Positions 32,548-41,294 of a DNA stretch of 52,237 bases are shown here, piece after piece. The notes beneath the pieces are model-generated. The model was not told the origin of the DNA and made no database searches. It saw only the letters and a list, made by a program, of their open reading frames with translations. Origin of the DNA: DALYJJ01 sp031969915 (GTDB lineage: Bacteria; Acidobacteriota; Terriglobia; Bryobacterales; Bryobacteraceae); NCBI GenBank assembly GCA_031969915.1, contig DALYJJ010000029.1, positions 1 through 52,237 on the forward strand, read 5' to 3'. The first letter of the stretch is position 1. Each line of letters opens with the position of its first letter. Made by a program: the position numbers and the translations under genes.

Positions 32548-32992
32548 GTTGCTTCTGTTCTGCGAGGACTCTTTTCACGAGAACTTCGTCGTACCCATCA
32601 TTCGCCGGATCGCCGAAGACCAGGCGCTTAGCCCGGCGATCAAAGTCGCCAGTAGCGTGGGAGGTCTTCCGAAGCTCGTGGGCGAGTTCAAGGACCTGCT
32701 GCGAGAGGTTGCCCGGATGAAGAGCAGCCCGCCGGAGTGCATCGTTGTCGTGGCCGACGCCAATTGTCTGGGCCACAACGAGCGGAAGAACCTGTTCGTG
32801 GACATGATCCGCAATCACCACCCTGGCTTTGAGCAGATCGGCTACGCCGCCCAGCTCGGGGGCCAGGAGTGGGCCGAGGATGTCGCTGGCGCGATGGATC
32901 TGACCCGTGCGGAGATCGCCGAAGCAAGCTTCGGCCTCTTCACCAAGGCGATTCGTGGCCGGTTTGCCGCATGGAAGACGTCCGCCCATTAG
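32540..32992 (+). CDS. Small DUF4276/TOPRIM-like partner of the ATPase
   Basis: The protein has 150 residues from the ATG at 32540, in the eight-base overlap with the ATPase gene. The opening LLLFCEDSFHENFVVPIIRRI resembles the glutamate-bearing first motif (vEgxtExxF) of TOPRIM-like DUF4276 proteins, and CIVVVADANCLGHNERKN resembles the DxD-bearing second motif, although here it is D-A-N. DUF4276-type proteins usually sit next to AAA_21 ATPases, as here. If the reading is right this is the nuclease-like effector. A catalytic role is uncertain because the second acidic residue is altered. Confidence 0.6.
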   Translation: MRELLLFCEDSFHENFVVPIIRRIAEDQALSPAIKVASSVGGLPKLVGEFKDLLREVARMKSSPPECIVVVADANCLGHNERKNLFVDMIRNHHPGFEQIGYAAQLGGQEWAEDVAGAMDLTRAEIAEASFGLFTKAIRGRFAAWKTSAH

Positions 32993-33097
32993 GAACGCGC
33001 TACTCCCCTGTCCCCGCAGGACTTTCCCCTTTTCCTCGCTGTGCTATCCTGTTAAAGAACAAAAACGATTGAGTTCAGACAGAAGAGGTTCGTCCAG

Positions 33098-33367
33098 ATG
33101 GCGCTGGCGTTAGAAGCAAAGAAACAGGTGATTTCCACGTATCGGGTGCACAAGTCCGACACGGGATCGCCGGAAGTGCAAGTGGCGCTGTTGAGCACTC
33201 GCATTGAGCAGCTCACCGGCCACATGAAGACCCACCAGAAGGATCATCACTCGCGGCGTGGCTTGCTGAGCATGGTTGCCCGGCGCCGCCGGCTTCTCAA
33301 TTACCTGAAAGCCACCGACGTGGCCCGGTACAAGAAGCTCATCGAGAGCCTGGGCATCCGCCGGTAG
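33098..33367 (+). CDS. rpsO: Ribosomal protein uS15
   Basis: The protein has 89 residues, the usual length. Seen: the S15 blocks TGSPEVQVALLSTRIEQLTGHMK, HHSRRGLLSMVARRRRLLNYLK and YKKLIESLGIRR. It binds 16S rRNA in the central domain and nucleates the platform of the 30S subunit. The ATG follows AGAGG by nine bases. pnp comes next after 308 bases, the conserved rpsO-pnp arrangement of many bacteria. In other species S15 represses its own translation through a leader structure; I cannot confirm such a structure here. Confidence 0.98.
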   Translation: MALALEAKKQVISTYRVHKSDTGSPEVQVALLSTRIEQLTGHMKTHQKDHHSRRGLLSMVARRRRLLNYLKATDVARYKKLIESLGIRR

Positions 33368-33675
33368 CGAAAGCGCCGGAGCGCCGGGCGGCGAACTCTG
33401 GCTAGGCCCTGCCCAGTCGGCCCCTCAACAGGACCCTCTGAACGAGGCACAGTCGCGGCTCTCCCGCCGGGCACTCCGCCCCCCACCATGGGCGCGGATC
33501 TTCGCTCGCAATTCGTCTCTGTTCACCCGATCTGCAAGGTCGCTCCGCGGCGCTCGTCCGCCGGCGGCCATCCGGGCTCCCGCGTTGTTGCGGCCGAGCC
33601 TTTCACCGGCGCGCCGGGCCCGGCCCGCGTGCGCTCCTGCGCCCCTTGCGGGCGCACCGTTGGAGGAATGTAACT
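33368..33675 (+). promoter_or_regulatory. rpsO-pnp intergenic leader with GC-rich hairpins
   Basis: These 308 bases hold no credible gene. A hairpin at 33638-33656 (TGCGCCC, loop CTTGC, GGGCGCA) ends six bases before the TGGAGGA ribosome site of pnp, and a GCCGGGCCCGGC palindrome lies at 33613-33624. In enterobacteria the pnp leader is cut by RNase III and mediates autoregulation; whether this holds here is inference. Confidence 0.55.
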
Positions 33676-35775
33676 ATGCACAGTGTCGATATCGACCTCG
33701 ATGGCCGATTGATTTCCATTGAAACCGGCAAGATTGCCAAACAGGCGAACGGCAGCGTTGTCGTTCGCAGCGGCGACAGCGTCGTTCTGGTGAGCGCCTG
33801 CTCGGCCGATTCGCCCAAGGTGGGCGCCAGCTTTTTCCCGCTCACGGTGGATTACCGCGAGTACACATACGCCGCGGGGCGTTTTCCCGGCGGTTTCATC
33901 AAGCGTGAGGGCCGGCCTTCGGAGAAAGAGATTCTCACCAGCCGCCTGATCGACCGCCCCGTCCGCCCGCTCTTCCCCGAAGGCTACTCGCATGAAACAC
34001 AGATCATCGCCATGGTGCTCTCGGCCGACCCGGAGCGCGACCCCGGCGTGCTCGCCATCATCGGCGCCGCGGCGTCGCTCGCACTCTCCGACATCCCCTT
34101 CCATCACGTGCTCGGCGCCATGCGCGTGGGCCTGGTGAACGGCAAGTTCATCCCCATGCCTTCCTACACGGAAGCGAAGGAATCGAAGTTCAACATCGTC
34201 GTGGCGGGCACGGAGGCGGGCATCGTGATGGTGGAGTCCGGCGGAACCGGCGCTACCGAGACCGAAGCCGTGGACGCCATCGAGTACGGCCACGCGTGCT
34301 GCCGCAAGATCATTGGCGGGATCCGCGAGCTGATGGCCCAGGCGGGCAAGACCAAGTGGGCCTATGAGCCGCCTGCGATCGACCAGGAAGCTTACAACAA
34401 GCTGGACTCCGGATTCCGCGCCGCCCTGGCCGATGCGCTCAACACCCAGAAGTACCCCAAGCTGGAAAGCTACGCCAAGGTCAAGGCGGTGAAGGAAGCG
34501 GCTGTGGCCAGCTTCCCCGAGGAAGAGAAAGACAAGGCCACGAAGCTGTTCGACATTCTGAAGGAGCGCATCTTCCGCGATGAGATGTTGAAGGTGCGCC
34601 GCCGTCCCGATGGCCGCCGCTTCGACGAGATCCGCAAGATCACCTGCGAAGTGGGCGTGCTGCCCCGGACGCACGGCTCCGCGCTCTTCACCCGCGGCGA
34701 AACGCAAGCCCTGGTGACCACCACGCTGGGCACCAAGGAAGACGAGCAGCGGATCGAACTTCTCGATCCGAGCGAGCTGTCCAAGCGCTTCATGCTGCAC
34801 TACAACTTCCCGCCGTTCAGCGTCGGTGAAGTGGGCTTCATGCGCGGGCCGGGCCGCCGCGAGATCGGCCACGGAGCGCTCGCCGAGCGCGCGTTGGGCG
34901 CGGTGATTCCCGACGACAAGGCCTTCCCCTACACACTGCGCGTGGTCAGCGACATCCTCGAATCGAACGGTTCGAGCTCCATGGCCTCGGTTTGCGGTGG
35001 CACTCTCTCGCTGATGGACGCCGGCGTGCCCATCGCCCATCCCGTGGCGGGCATCGCCATGGGCCTGGTGAAGGAAGGCGACGCCTACGCGATTCTCACC
35101 GACATCGCGGGCGCCGAAGACCACTACGGCGACATGGACTTCAAGGTGGCCGGCACGCGCGAAGGCATCACCGCGCTGCAGATGGACATCAAGGTTCCCG
35201 ACGTCAGCGCGAACATCATGCGCGAAGCGTTGGAGCAGGCGCGCCGCGCTCGTCTCGAGATCCTCGAGACCATGCTCGCCACCATCGACAAGCCGCGTGC
35301 CACGCTCTCCCAGTACGCGCCCCGCATCTTCACCATGACCATCCCGGTGGACAAGATCCGCGAACTGATCGGCCCCGGAGGCAAAGTGATCCGCGGCATC
35401 GTCGATTCGACGGGATGCAAGATCGACGTCAGCGACGATGGGACCGTGAATATCTACGCCGTCGACGGCGACAGCGCCAACCGCGCCATCCAGATGGTCA
35501 CCGACATCGCCGCCGTGGCCGAAGTCGGCAAGACCTACCTCGGCAAAGTCGTTCGCATCGTCGACTTCGGCGCGTTCGTCGAGATCTTCCCAGGCACCGA
35601 CGGCCTGCTGCACATCTCGGAGATCTCCGAGAACCGCATCAAGAACGTCAAGGACGAACTCAAGGAAGGCGACCAGATCCTGGTCAAGGTGCTCGCTCTC
35701 GAAGGCAACAAGATCAAGCTCAGCCGCAAGGCGGTCTTGAAGGAGCAGCGCGAGAAAATGAAGCAGGGCAAGTAA
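33676..35775 (+). CDS. pnp: Polynucleotide phosphorylase
   Basis: The protein has 699 residues. ATG at 33676 follows GGAGGA by nine bases. Two RNase PH domains (about 5-220 and 300-530, with FPPFSVGEVGFMRGPGRREIGHG and SNGSSSMASVCGGTLSLMDAG), a helical linker, a KH domain at about 550-610 with IGPGGKVI, and an S1 domain at about 615-690 (GKVVRIVDFGAFVEIFPGTDGLLHISEIS) are all visible. The enzyme degrades RNA by phosphorolysis from the 3' end and is part of the degradosome in many bacteria. Nothing in it departs from the family. Confidence 0.98.
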   Translation: MHSVDIDLDGRLISIETGKIAKQANGSVVVRSGDSVVLVSACSADSPKVGASFFPLTVDYREYTYAAGRFPGGFIKREGRPSEKEILTSRLIDRPVRPLFPEGYSHETQIIAMVLSADPERDPGVLAIIGAAASLALSDIPFHHVLGAMRVGLVNGKFIPMPSYTEAKESKFNIVVAGTEAGIVMVESGGTGATETEAVDAIEYGHACCRKIIGGIRELMAQAGKTKWAYEPPAIDQEAYNKLDSGFRAALADALNTQKYPKLESYAKVKAVKEAAVASFPEEEKDKATKLFDILKERIFRDEMLKVRRRPDGRRFDEIRKITCEVGVLPRTHGSALFTRGETQALVTTTLGTKEDEQRIELLDPSELSKRFMLHYNFPPFSVGEVGFMRGPGRREIGHGALAERALGAVIPDDKAFPYTLRVVSDILESNGSSSMASVCGGTLSLMDAGVPIAHPVAGIAMGLVKEGDAYAILTDIAGAEDHYGDMDFKVAGTREGITALQMDIKVPDVSANIMREALEQARRARLEILETMLATIDKPRATLSQYAPRIFTMTIPVDKIRELIGPGGKVIRGIVDSTGCKIDVSDDGTVNIYAVDGDSANRAIQMVTDIAAVAEVGKTYLGKVVRIVDFGAFVEIFPGTDGLLHISEISENRIKNVKDELKEGDQILVKVLALEGNKIKLSRKAVLKEQREKMKQGK

Positions 35776-35794
35776 GCAGGGCCGTTTTCCTCCC

Positions 35795-35818
35795 GAGGCC
35801 GCCCGCGGGGGCGGCCTC
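35795..35818 (+). terminator. Terminator hairpin after pnp
   Basis: GAGGCCGCCC pairs exactly with GGGCGGCCTC around a GCGG loop, 19 bases after the pnp TAA. No strong T-run follows. The position and ten-base stem make termination of the rpsO-pnp transcript likely. The rest of 35776-35986 shows nothing specific. Confidence 0.7.
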
Positions 35819-35986
35819 AACCGTTTGCCCTTCAACGCAGCCGGAACGCGCCAAGCCGCACTGCCGCCTTGCCCATCAGGGCAGCAGACCCTTGGCCGCC
35901 CCACCGCCCCCCCCACCGACCTTCTTTGACACACCATTGACTTTGGTCCAGAGGAGATCGATACTACCGGCCAGCGAGAGTGGACC

Positions 35987-38173
35987 ATGCGATCCGCGGC
36001 TGGTTTTCCGGGCCTCGTATTGCTGACGTTCCTAGCATGCAGCCATGGCGCCAAGCAGTACGCGGATAGAGCCGTCCAGGCGTTTGCCGCTGAGAACTAC
36101 ACCGAGGCAGGACTGCTGGCTCGGAAAGCACTGAAGGAAGACCCAAACTTCGGACCTGCGCATTTCGCGCTCGGTTTTGCTCTCTCTCGGCAGAACCGCG
36201 GCCACGAGGCACTGGCCCACCTGCGACGGGCGGTCGAACGAATGCCCGGTGACGAACGCGCACGGGAAGCGCTCGTCGAAATGGTGCTCCGGGCATTGCT
36301 CAGCGATCCTCGCCGCCCCACTGCTCTCTACGACGAAGCGGTCCTCCATGTCGACGCCCTCCTTGCGGCGAACCCGCGGTCCTTCCAGGGCTGGCGCGTT
36401 CGTGGCGCCCTCGCGTGCCTCGACCGCAAGCCCGGTGAGGCCGTGCTCGCTTTCCGCCGTGCGCTTGCACTTCGCTCCGGCGACGACGAAGTCACGCTCG
36501 GCCTGATCGAGAGCCTCTTCCTCGATAGACAGCCGGAAGAGGCACTCCGCGTTGCCCGGGAAGCCCTTGCGCGGAGGCCCTCCTTTGGCGCCGTCTATGA
36601 CACGCTCTACCGGAATGCCGGAGATCCGGCCGCCGCTCGGCACATTCTCGAGGAGAAGGTCACTGCGATCCCAGCCGCGGAGAATCTGCTCCAACTCGCG
36701 GAACACCTTGTCCGGTGCGGGGAGCAGGCGCCGATGCGTGACGTGCTCAACCGGCTACTCGCTGACCCGGAGAGGTACCCTGACGCGCTTCTCCAGGTAG
36801 CGGCATTTTACGCGAAGTTCGCCTATTGGGACGACGCCCTCGCGCTGTTAAGCGCCTGTGTGGAACAGGACCAGAGCCACCGCCTGACCTGCCGCAAACG
36901 GCTGGCCGCCATTGCTCTCACGCTGCGACGCCCGGCCGACGCGTTGCGCGAGGCAGAGGCGGTCCTCGCCGAATCACCAGGCGATGCCGAAGCGCGGCAG
37001 CTTCGGGCCACGCTCTGGGCCGCGAGCCGCGATACAGGCAGACTGCCGGCGGCCATATCTGAGTTCCAGTCCTTGCTGCGGGAGAACCCGGACCACCCCG
37101 CACTCAACCTGAACCTCGCCAAAGCCCTGCTTCGCAAGGGGGACCGATCCGGCGCGCGCAGCGCCCTGGCCGCGGCGCGGCGCGCCCATCCAGCCGACCC
37201 CGCACCGGTCCTGCTCATCGCTCGCCTCGATCTTGAAGACGATCGACCCGCCCTGGCGCTGCGCAACCTCGACCTTCTGGTGAAGCTGAGACACGCTGGG
37301 ACGCTCGAGACACTGCTGCTCCGCGCAGCCGCGCTCCACGCGCTTCATCGACCGGCCGAGGCTCGCGAGCAACTGGATCTCGTCCTCCGTCAGTACCCAG
37401 GCCAGCCGTCGGCCCGCCTACAACTCGCCTACCTCAGCATTTCCCAACATCGTTACGCGGAGGCCGAGTCCATTCTGAGGAACCTCTATCGTCCGGGCTC
37501 GAGCGATCCGCGCCCGCTGACGGGTCTGGCCAATGCCATGCTCGGACAGCGCCAGTTTGAAAAGGCCCGGGCATTGCTGGAAGCGGAGTTGCGTCGGTCC
37601 CCACAACCGCCAGGTTTGCGTTTCCTGCTGGGCACCGTTGAAACCCGAGCCGGCCGGCCTTTGCGCGCTCTTGAACATTACCGCGCCATCCTTAGCGGCG
37701 ATCCTGGCAACGCGGAGGCTCTCCTCCGGATCGCCAGAATTCAGGAGTCTCTCGGCCAGGTGGCAGAGGCTGAGGCGACCTATCGAAAGGCGCTGGCGGC
37801 CGGCGCCAATGGTCCGGCCCTCCTGAATCACTTCGCCTTCTTCCTTGCCGATCGAACTGCAAACTCCGCGGAGGCGCTCGCCCTGGCCCGCCGCGCCCAG
37901 CAAGCCGATCCGGGTAATGTGGACTTTCAGGAAACCCTTGCGTGGGCCTCGCTCATGGCAGGACTGCCGCAGGACGCGCTCGCGTTGTTGCGGCCCCTCG
38001 CCGCCAAACAGCCTGGTAATCCGTCTTTCCGTTATCACCTAGCCGCCGCGGAACTGGCGGCCGGCAATCGCGCCGGCGCACGCCGCCACGCCGAAGTTGC
38101 TCTCGCGGCAAACCCGGCTCCCGAAGAAAAGCGGCGTCTGCTGGACTTGGTTGCCAGAATTGATTCGAAGTAG
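35987..38173 (+). CDS. TPR-repeat lipoprotein
   Basis: The protein has 728 residues. The leader ends LTFLAC-S, a lipobox with C18, so the protein is probably anchored in a membrane from outside the cytoplasm. From residue 25 to the end it is a continuous run of tetratricopeptide repeats, for example AENYTEAGLLARKALKEDP, NRGHEALAHLRRAVERMP and GQVAEAEATYRKALAAG, about seventeen units by eye. TPR scaffolds bind partner proteins. Large TPR lipoproteins with adjacent PEP-CTERM genes occur in exopolysaccharide systems (PrsT/EpsL-like), and the PEP-CTERM-like gene follows here, so a role in envelope polymer handling is a reasonable guess. Confidence 0.87.
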   Translation: MRSAAGFPGLVLLTFLACSHGAKQYADRAVQAFAAENYTEAGLLARKALKEDPNFGPAHFALGFALSRQNRGHEALAHLRRAVERMPGDERAREALVEMVLRALLSDPRRPTALYDEAVLHVDALLAANPRSFQGWRVRGALACLDRKPGEAVLAFRRALALRSGDDEVTLGLIESLFLDRQPEEALRVAREALARRPSFGAVYDTLYRNAGDPAAARHILEEKVTAIPAAENLLQLAEHLVRCGEQAPMRDVLNRLLADPERYPDALLQVAAFYAKFAYWDDALALLSACVEQDQSHRLTCRKRLAAIALTLRRPADALREAEAVLAESPGDAEARQLRATLWAASRDTGRLPAAISEFQSLLRENPDHPALNLNLAKALLRKGDRSGARSALAAARRAHPADPAPVLLIARLDLEDDRPALALRNLDLLVKLRHAGTLETLLLRAAALHALHRPAEAREQLDLVLRQYPGQPSARLQLAYLSISQHRYAEAESILRNLYRPGSSDPRPLTGLANAMLGQRQFEKARALLEAELRRSPQPPGLRFLLGTVETRAGRPLRALEHYRAILSGDPGNAEALLRIARIQESLGQVAEAEATYRKALAAGANGPALLNHFAFFLADRTANSAEALALARRAQQADPGNVDFQETLAWASLMAGLPQDALALLRPLAAKQPGNPSFRYHLAAAELAAGNRAGARRHAEVALAANPAPEEKRRLLDLVARIDSK

Positions 38174-38254
38174 TAATCGAAGTAGCAGGCGGGACGTATG
38201 AGACCGACCTTCGGGATTGCAAACAATGGCGAAGAAGAAGCAATAGGAGGATTC

Positions 38255-39148
38255 ATGCGAGCCACCTTGGTCGGCTCCGTCATCGTGCCGCTGTTACTTG
38301 GCCTACCGCTGCAGGCAGGCCCAGCGGAGGACTATACACAGCGGCATCAGATAAAAGCCTTCAAACAGAAGGCATTCGACGTGGCCCACGATCTGCACAT
38401 CCACTTGTCGCTCCCGGAGAAAACAGATTACAAGAATAAGATCAAGTCCGTGGAGTTGATTTACGCCAAGGGACTGCCCAATCCCGAGAAGAAGACCCCG
38501 CCCGTCAATGACGATGGCAGCGTCGACCTGACTTGGAAGGACCTCCAGATCAAGAACTCGGATGCTCGGTTCCTGGTTTCATACCAGATGGTCCTCGAGA
38601 GGAAGAACGAGCTAATTACCAAGGCACACTGGACAAAGAAGGGAACCAGAATCAACGACAAGGGGGAGGTCGAAGATTACACCGAATGGGCAGAGATCGC
38701 GGTTGCGGCCGGATGGGAGGTGTCTGACCCGGTAAAGTCGGGCGACGTGTGGGCTCACCGCATCACCGTTTTCAATGCGGAAGAATCGGGCGGAGGCAGC
38801 TTTTATCTTCCCCGTCTCTATTACTCAGTGATTGAAGACCCGGCGCCCCTTGCGATCGAGACCTTCGACAATTACTCATTCAACAACTTCTTCGACGTCT
38901 TTCTCGAACTCGATCCCGGCGAGAGCGTCTACTTTGACGTCTACAGTTCCCGCGCGGACGCTCGTATCCTCGGCAGTTTCGACATTCAGGAGGCCGAGGC
39001 GACCGAGGTCTTGATGAACCAGACTTTCGATCACAGCCCGACGGTCCCTGAGCCGATCTATTTCGTCCCGTTGGTGTTTCTGCTGGGCGGCATGTTGTGG
39101 CGCCGCAGCCTTAAGCGCCGCGCCGGTGACCGGCTGCGCTTCCCGTGA
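38255..39148 (+). CDS. Secreted protein with PEP-CTERM-like end
   Basis: The protein has 297 residues. ATG at 38255 follows GGAGG by four bases. Residues 1-22 are a signal peptide (VGSVIVPLLLGLPLQA). The body has no known motif: mixed strands with KTDYKNKIKSVELIYAKG and a late SFNNFFDVFLELDPGESVYFDVYS segment. The end TVPEPIYFVPLVFLLGGMLWRR, with following basic residues, fits the PEP-CTERM plan of VPEP, hydrophobic span and arginines. It would be a target of exosortase, not present in the window. It lies 81 bases after the TPR lipoprotein on the same strand. Confidence 0.75.
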   Translation: MRATLVGSVIVPLLLGLPLQAGPAEDYTQRHQIKAFKQKAFDVAHDLHIHLSLPEKTDYKNKIKSVELIYAKGLPNPEKKTPPVNDDGSVDLTWKDLQIKNSDARFLVSYQMVLERKNELITKAHWTKKGTRINDKGEVEDYTEWAEIAVAAGWEVSDPVKSGDVWAHRITVFNAEESGGGSFYLPRLYYSVIEDPAPLAIETFDNYSFNNFFDVFLELDPGESVYFDVYSSRADARILGSFDIQEAEATEVLMNQTFDHSPTVPEPIYFVPLVFLLGGMLWRRSLKRRAGDRLRFP

Positions 39149-39167
39149 GAAGGGCGTCCCGCACACT

Positions 39168-40127
39168 CTACGCGTTCTTCGCGATATCCACCACGTCCCC
39201 GAATACGCCGTAGGCCGTCTGCTCCACCCCCGGATCGAGTGACACCGTGCCCACCGTGCCCATGAGGTCGGTGTGCACCAGGAGCAGGTTCGACGTACCG
39301 CGGGCCGACGCCAGCAGGTCCGTTTCATCCACTACCTCGGCCCGCACCCGCAGTTTGACGCCCTGCGGTGTGCGCTTCCCGCGGCTCACCAGGACCACCG
39401 TTTTACCTTTGGCGCTCAGCTCCGCCATCTTCTCCGGCGTCAGCTTTCCGATGCCTCGCCGATCGACATCGAGCGGAGTCAGCCGCGCGTCCATCAGGAC
39501 GTTGGCCAACGCCGCCGCCTTCGCCGCCGAGTCCCAGCCGTCCACGTCGAAGGAAGCGTCCGCCTCCGCCACGCCCAACCGCTGAGCCTCGGCGATGCCA
39601 TCCTCCAGGGACGAACCCCGACGGAGGGCATCGATCACGATCTTGCTCGTCGAGTTCAGTGCGCCCGTGAAGCCCAGGACTTCCACTCCCGGCAGATCGT
39701 TGCGAAACATGTTGAACACCGGCGCGCCATCCATGCAGGTGGATTCGAAGCGGAACAGGACGCCGCGGGCCCGTGCTTCGTCGCGCAGCGCCGCGTAGGC
39801 ATGGGCGATCGGTCCTTTGTTCGCCGTCACGACGTGGAGGCCGCGCGCGAAGGCGGCGCGGATGTGCGAGATCGCCGGTTCACCGCTCGCCGGATTGAGC
39901 GTGGTCAACTCCAGGACGATCTCCGGCTCCGCCTCATCCAGAAAGTGCTCGACGCTTGCGAGCGGCGCGCCGAGCGCGGCGTCCGGCTTCAGCCCGTGGG
40001 CGCCCACCGCCGTTCCCCGGCGCGTGTGAATCCCACAAATCCGGAAAGGAAAAGCGCCACGCTTCCGTTCGAGGAGCCGCGCGAACGCCTTGGCGACGTT
40101 ACCGTATCCGATCAGCGCGAGCCGCAT
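39168..40127 (-). CDS. Homoserine dehydrogenase-type oxidoreductase
   Basis: The protein has 319 residues from the ATG at 40125-40127, which shares one base with the previous stop (TGATG). NAD(P)-binding start LIGYGNVAKAFARLLE, the TANKGPIAH block and the catalytic stretch AEADASFDVDGWDSAAKAAALA, with the E, D and K of homoserine dehydrogenases, are seen. The reaction interconverts aspartate semialdehyde and homoserine. The regulatory ACT domain is absent, so this is the short form. It may make threonine and methionine precursors or act on a related substrate brought in by the coupled transporter. Confidence 0.82.
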   Translation of the reverse strand: MRLALIGYGNVAKAFARLLERKRGAFPFRICGIHTRRGTAVGAHGLKPDAALGAPLASVEHFLDEAEPEIVLELTTLNPASGEPAISHIRAAFARGLHVVTANKGPIAHAYAALRDEARARGVLFRFESTCMDGAPVFNMFRNDLPGVEVLGFTGALNSTSKIVIDALRRGSSLEDGIAEAQRLGVAEADASFDVDGWDSAAKAAALANVLMDARLTPLDVDRRGIGKLTPEKMAELSAKGKTVVLVSRGKRTPQGVKLRVRAEVVDETDLLASARGTSNLLLVHTDLMGTVGTVSLDPGVEQTAYGVFGDVVDIAKNA

Positions 40128-41188
40128 CAGAACTTGGGCGCCAGCGAAATCGTGGCCAGGCCGGCCAGGAAGAAGATCATCATCACCGCCAGCAGCGCCT
40201 TCACTTTCCCGTCCGCCCCGGCGAACTCCTTCCACACCAGCAAACCCCACAGCGCGCTGATCATCGTCGCGCCCTGGCCGAGCGCGTAGCTGATGGCGGG
40301 GCCGACATTCACGCTGGGCGGCGCGCTGGAGGCCACGAAGTTGGAGATGGTGCCCACGCACCAGATCGATCCGCCGACAATGCCCAGCAGGTGTTGCCGG
40401 AACGTGCCCCGGAAGTAAGCGGTGAACGGCACCGGTTCGCCTTCCACGGGCAGGTTCATGAAGAAGAGATTGAATATGAACGTGGACGAAAAGACGGCTC
40501 CCGCAAACACGAAGCCGACCGTATAGGGTCCCAGGCCGAGCATCTCCGGCTGCTTGCTCATTTCCACCAGCGGATAGAAGGAGCCCATCAGGAGGCCCGC
40601 GAATACGCTCAGCAGAATTCCCTTGAGCGCGCCGGGCTTGGCGGAAGCGCGCTTGCCGCGGCTATGGATGGATACCGCGGGTTGCGCCGCGGGCGCTGCC
40701 GCTGCACGCAGCTTCGCGTGCGCCTTGTAGGCGAAGGCATCCAACACGATCGCCGCAAGCACCAGCGCGGTGCCGCCGAACAGCATGTACACGTTGCCCT
40801 GAGGGTTCAGCGCGTAGTTCCAGACCACGCCGATCACCATTGCCAGGCCGATGCCGACGGGAAACGCCACCGCCAGTCCCGCCACGGCGATGGCGGCCAC
40901 CAGCAGCATGTTCGCCAGGTTGAAGATCACGCCCGCCAGGAACCCGTAGAAGATGTTCCGCTTGCCGGTGATCGAGAGGTTGTCGAGCACGCTCAGGCCG
41001 TCGCCCATGGAACCGAAGGTGAAGGCCAGGACCGCCGCCATCGCCAGGACGCCGAACGAGTAGTCGAAGTAGAACAGTTCGAACCGCCACTTCCCGGCCA
41101 GCTTCTGGGTGTTCGCCCATGAGCCCCAGCAGGTCATCGAGAGAATGAGCAACAGCAGGGCGGGCAGGTAGGTCTCGGGGAGGATCAT
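40127..41188 (-). CDS. GRP/DMT-type ten-span transporter
   Basis: The protein has 353 residues with about ten membrane spans (LPALLLLILSMTCWGSWANT, NIFYGFLAGVIFNLANMLLV, GLAMVIGVVWNYAL, GGSIWCVGTISNFVASS). The early TCWGSWANTQK and the GSFYPLVEMSK segment match the glucose/ribose-type GRP transporter family (drug/metabolite superfamily). The central KAHAKLRAAAAPAAQ loop is cytoplasmic. The solute is unknown. It is translationally coupled (one shared base) to the homoserine dehydrogenase gene, an unusual pairing. Confidence 0.83.
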   Translation of the reverse strand: MILPETYLPALLLLILSMTCWGSWANTQKLAGKWRFELFYFDYSFGVLAMAAVLAFTFGSMGDGLSVLDNLSITGKRNIFYGFLAGVIFNLANMLLVAAIAVAGLAVAFPVGIGLAMVIGVVWNYALNPQGNVYMLFGGTALVLAAIVLDAFAYKAHAKLRAAAAPAAQPAVSIHSRGKRASAKPGALKGILLSVFAGLLMGSFYPLVEMSKQPEMLGLGPYTVGFVFAGAVFSSTFIFNLFFMNLPVEGEPVPFTAYFRGTFRQHLLGIVGGSIWCVGTISNFVASSAPPSVNVGPAISYALGQGATMISALWGLLVWKEFAGADGKVKALLAVMMIFFLAGLATISLAPKF

Positions 41189-41247
41189 AGGAAAGCCGAG
41201 GTTATAACGCTGCGGCGGCGGAGGTCAAGGCGCGCCGGCAAACGAAA

Positions 41248-41277
41248 AAGCGGCGGAGGCTCTCACCCCCGCCGCTT
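41248..41277 (-). terminator. Rho-independent terminator of the TonB receptor gene
   Basis: On the minus strand AAGCGGCGG pairs with CCGCCGCTT around a 12-base loop and is followed by TTTTTCG. It lies 18 bases past the stop of the receptor gene. Stem, position and T-run agree. Confidence 0.85.
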
Positions 41278-41294
41278 CCCTGTGATGCGTTCGG

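Noticed and set aside
33523..36054. An 843-residue open frame on the minus strand
   Set aside because: It runs antisense through pnp, whose family identity is certain, and its own protein is rich in H, A, V and D with no known motif. It is a by-product of high GC content.
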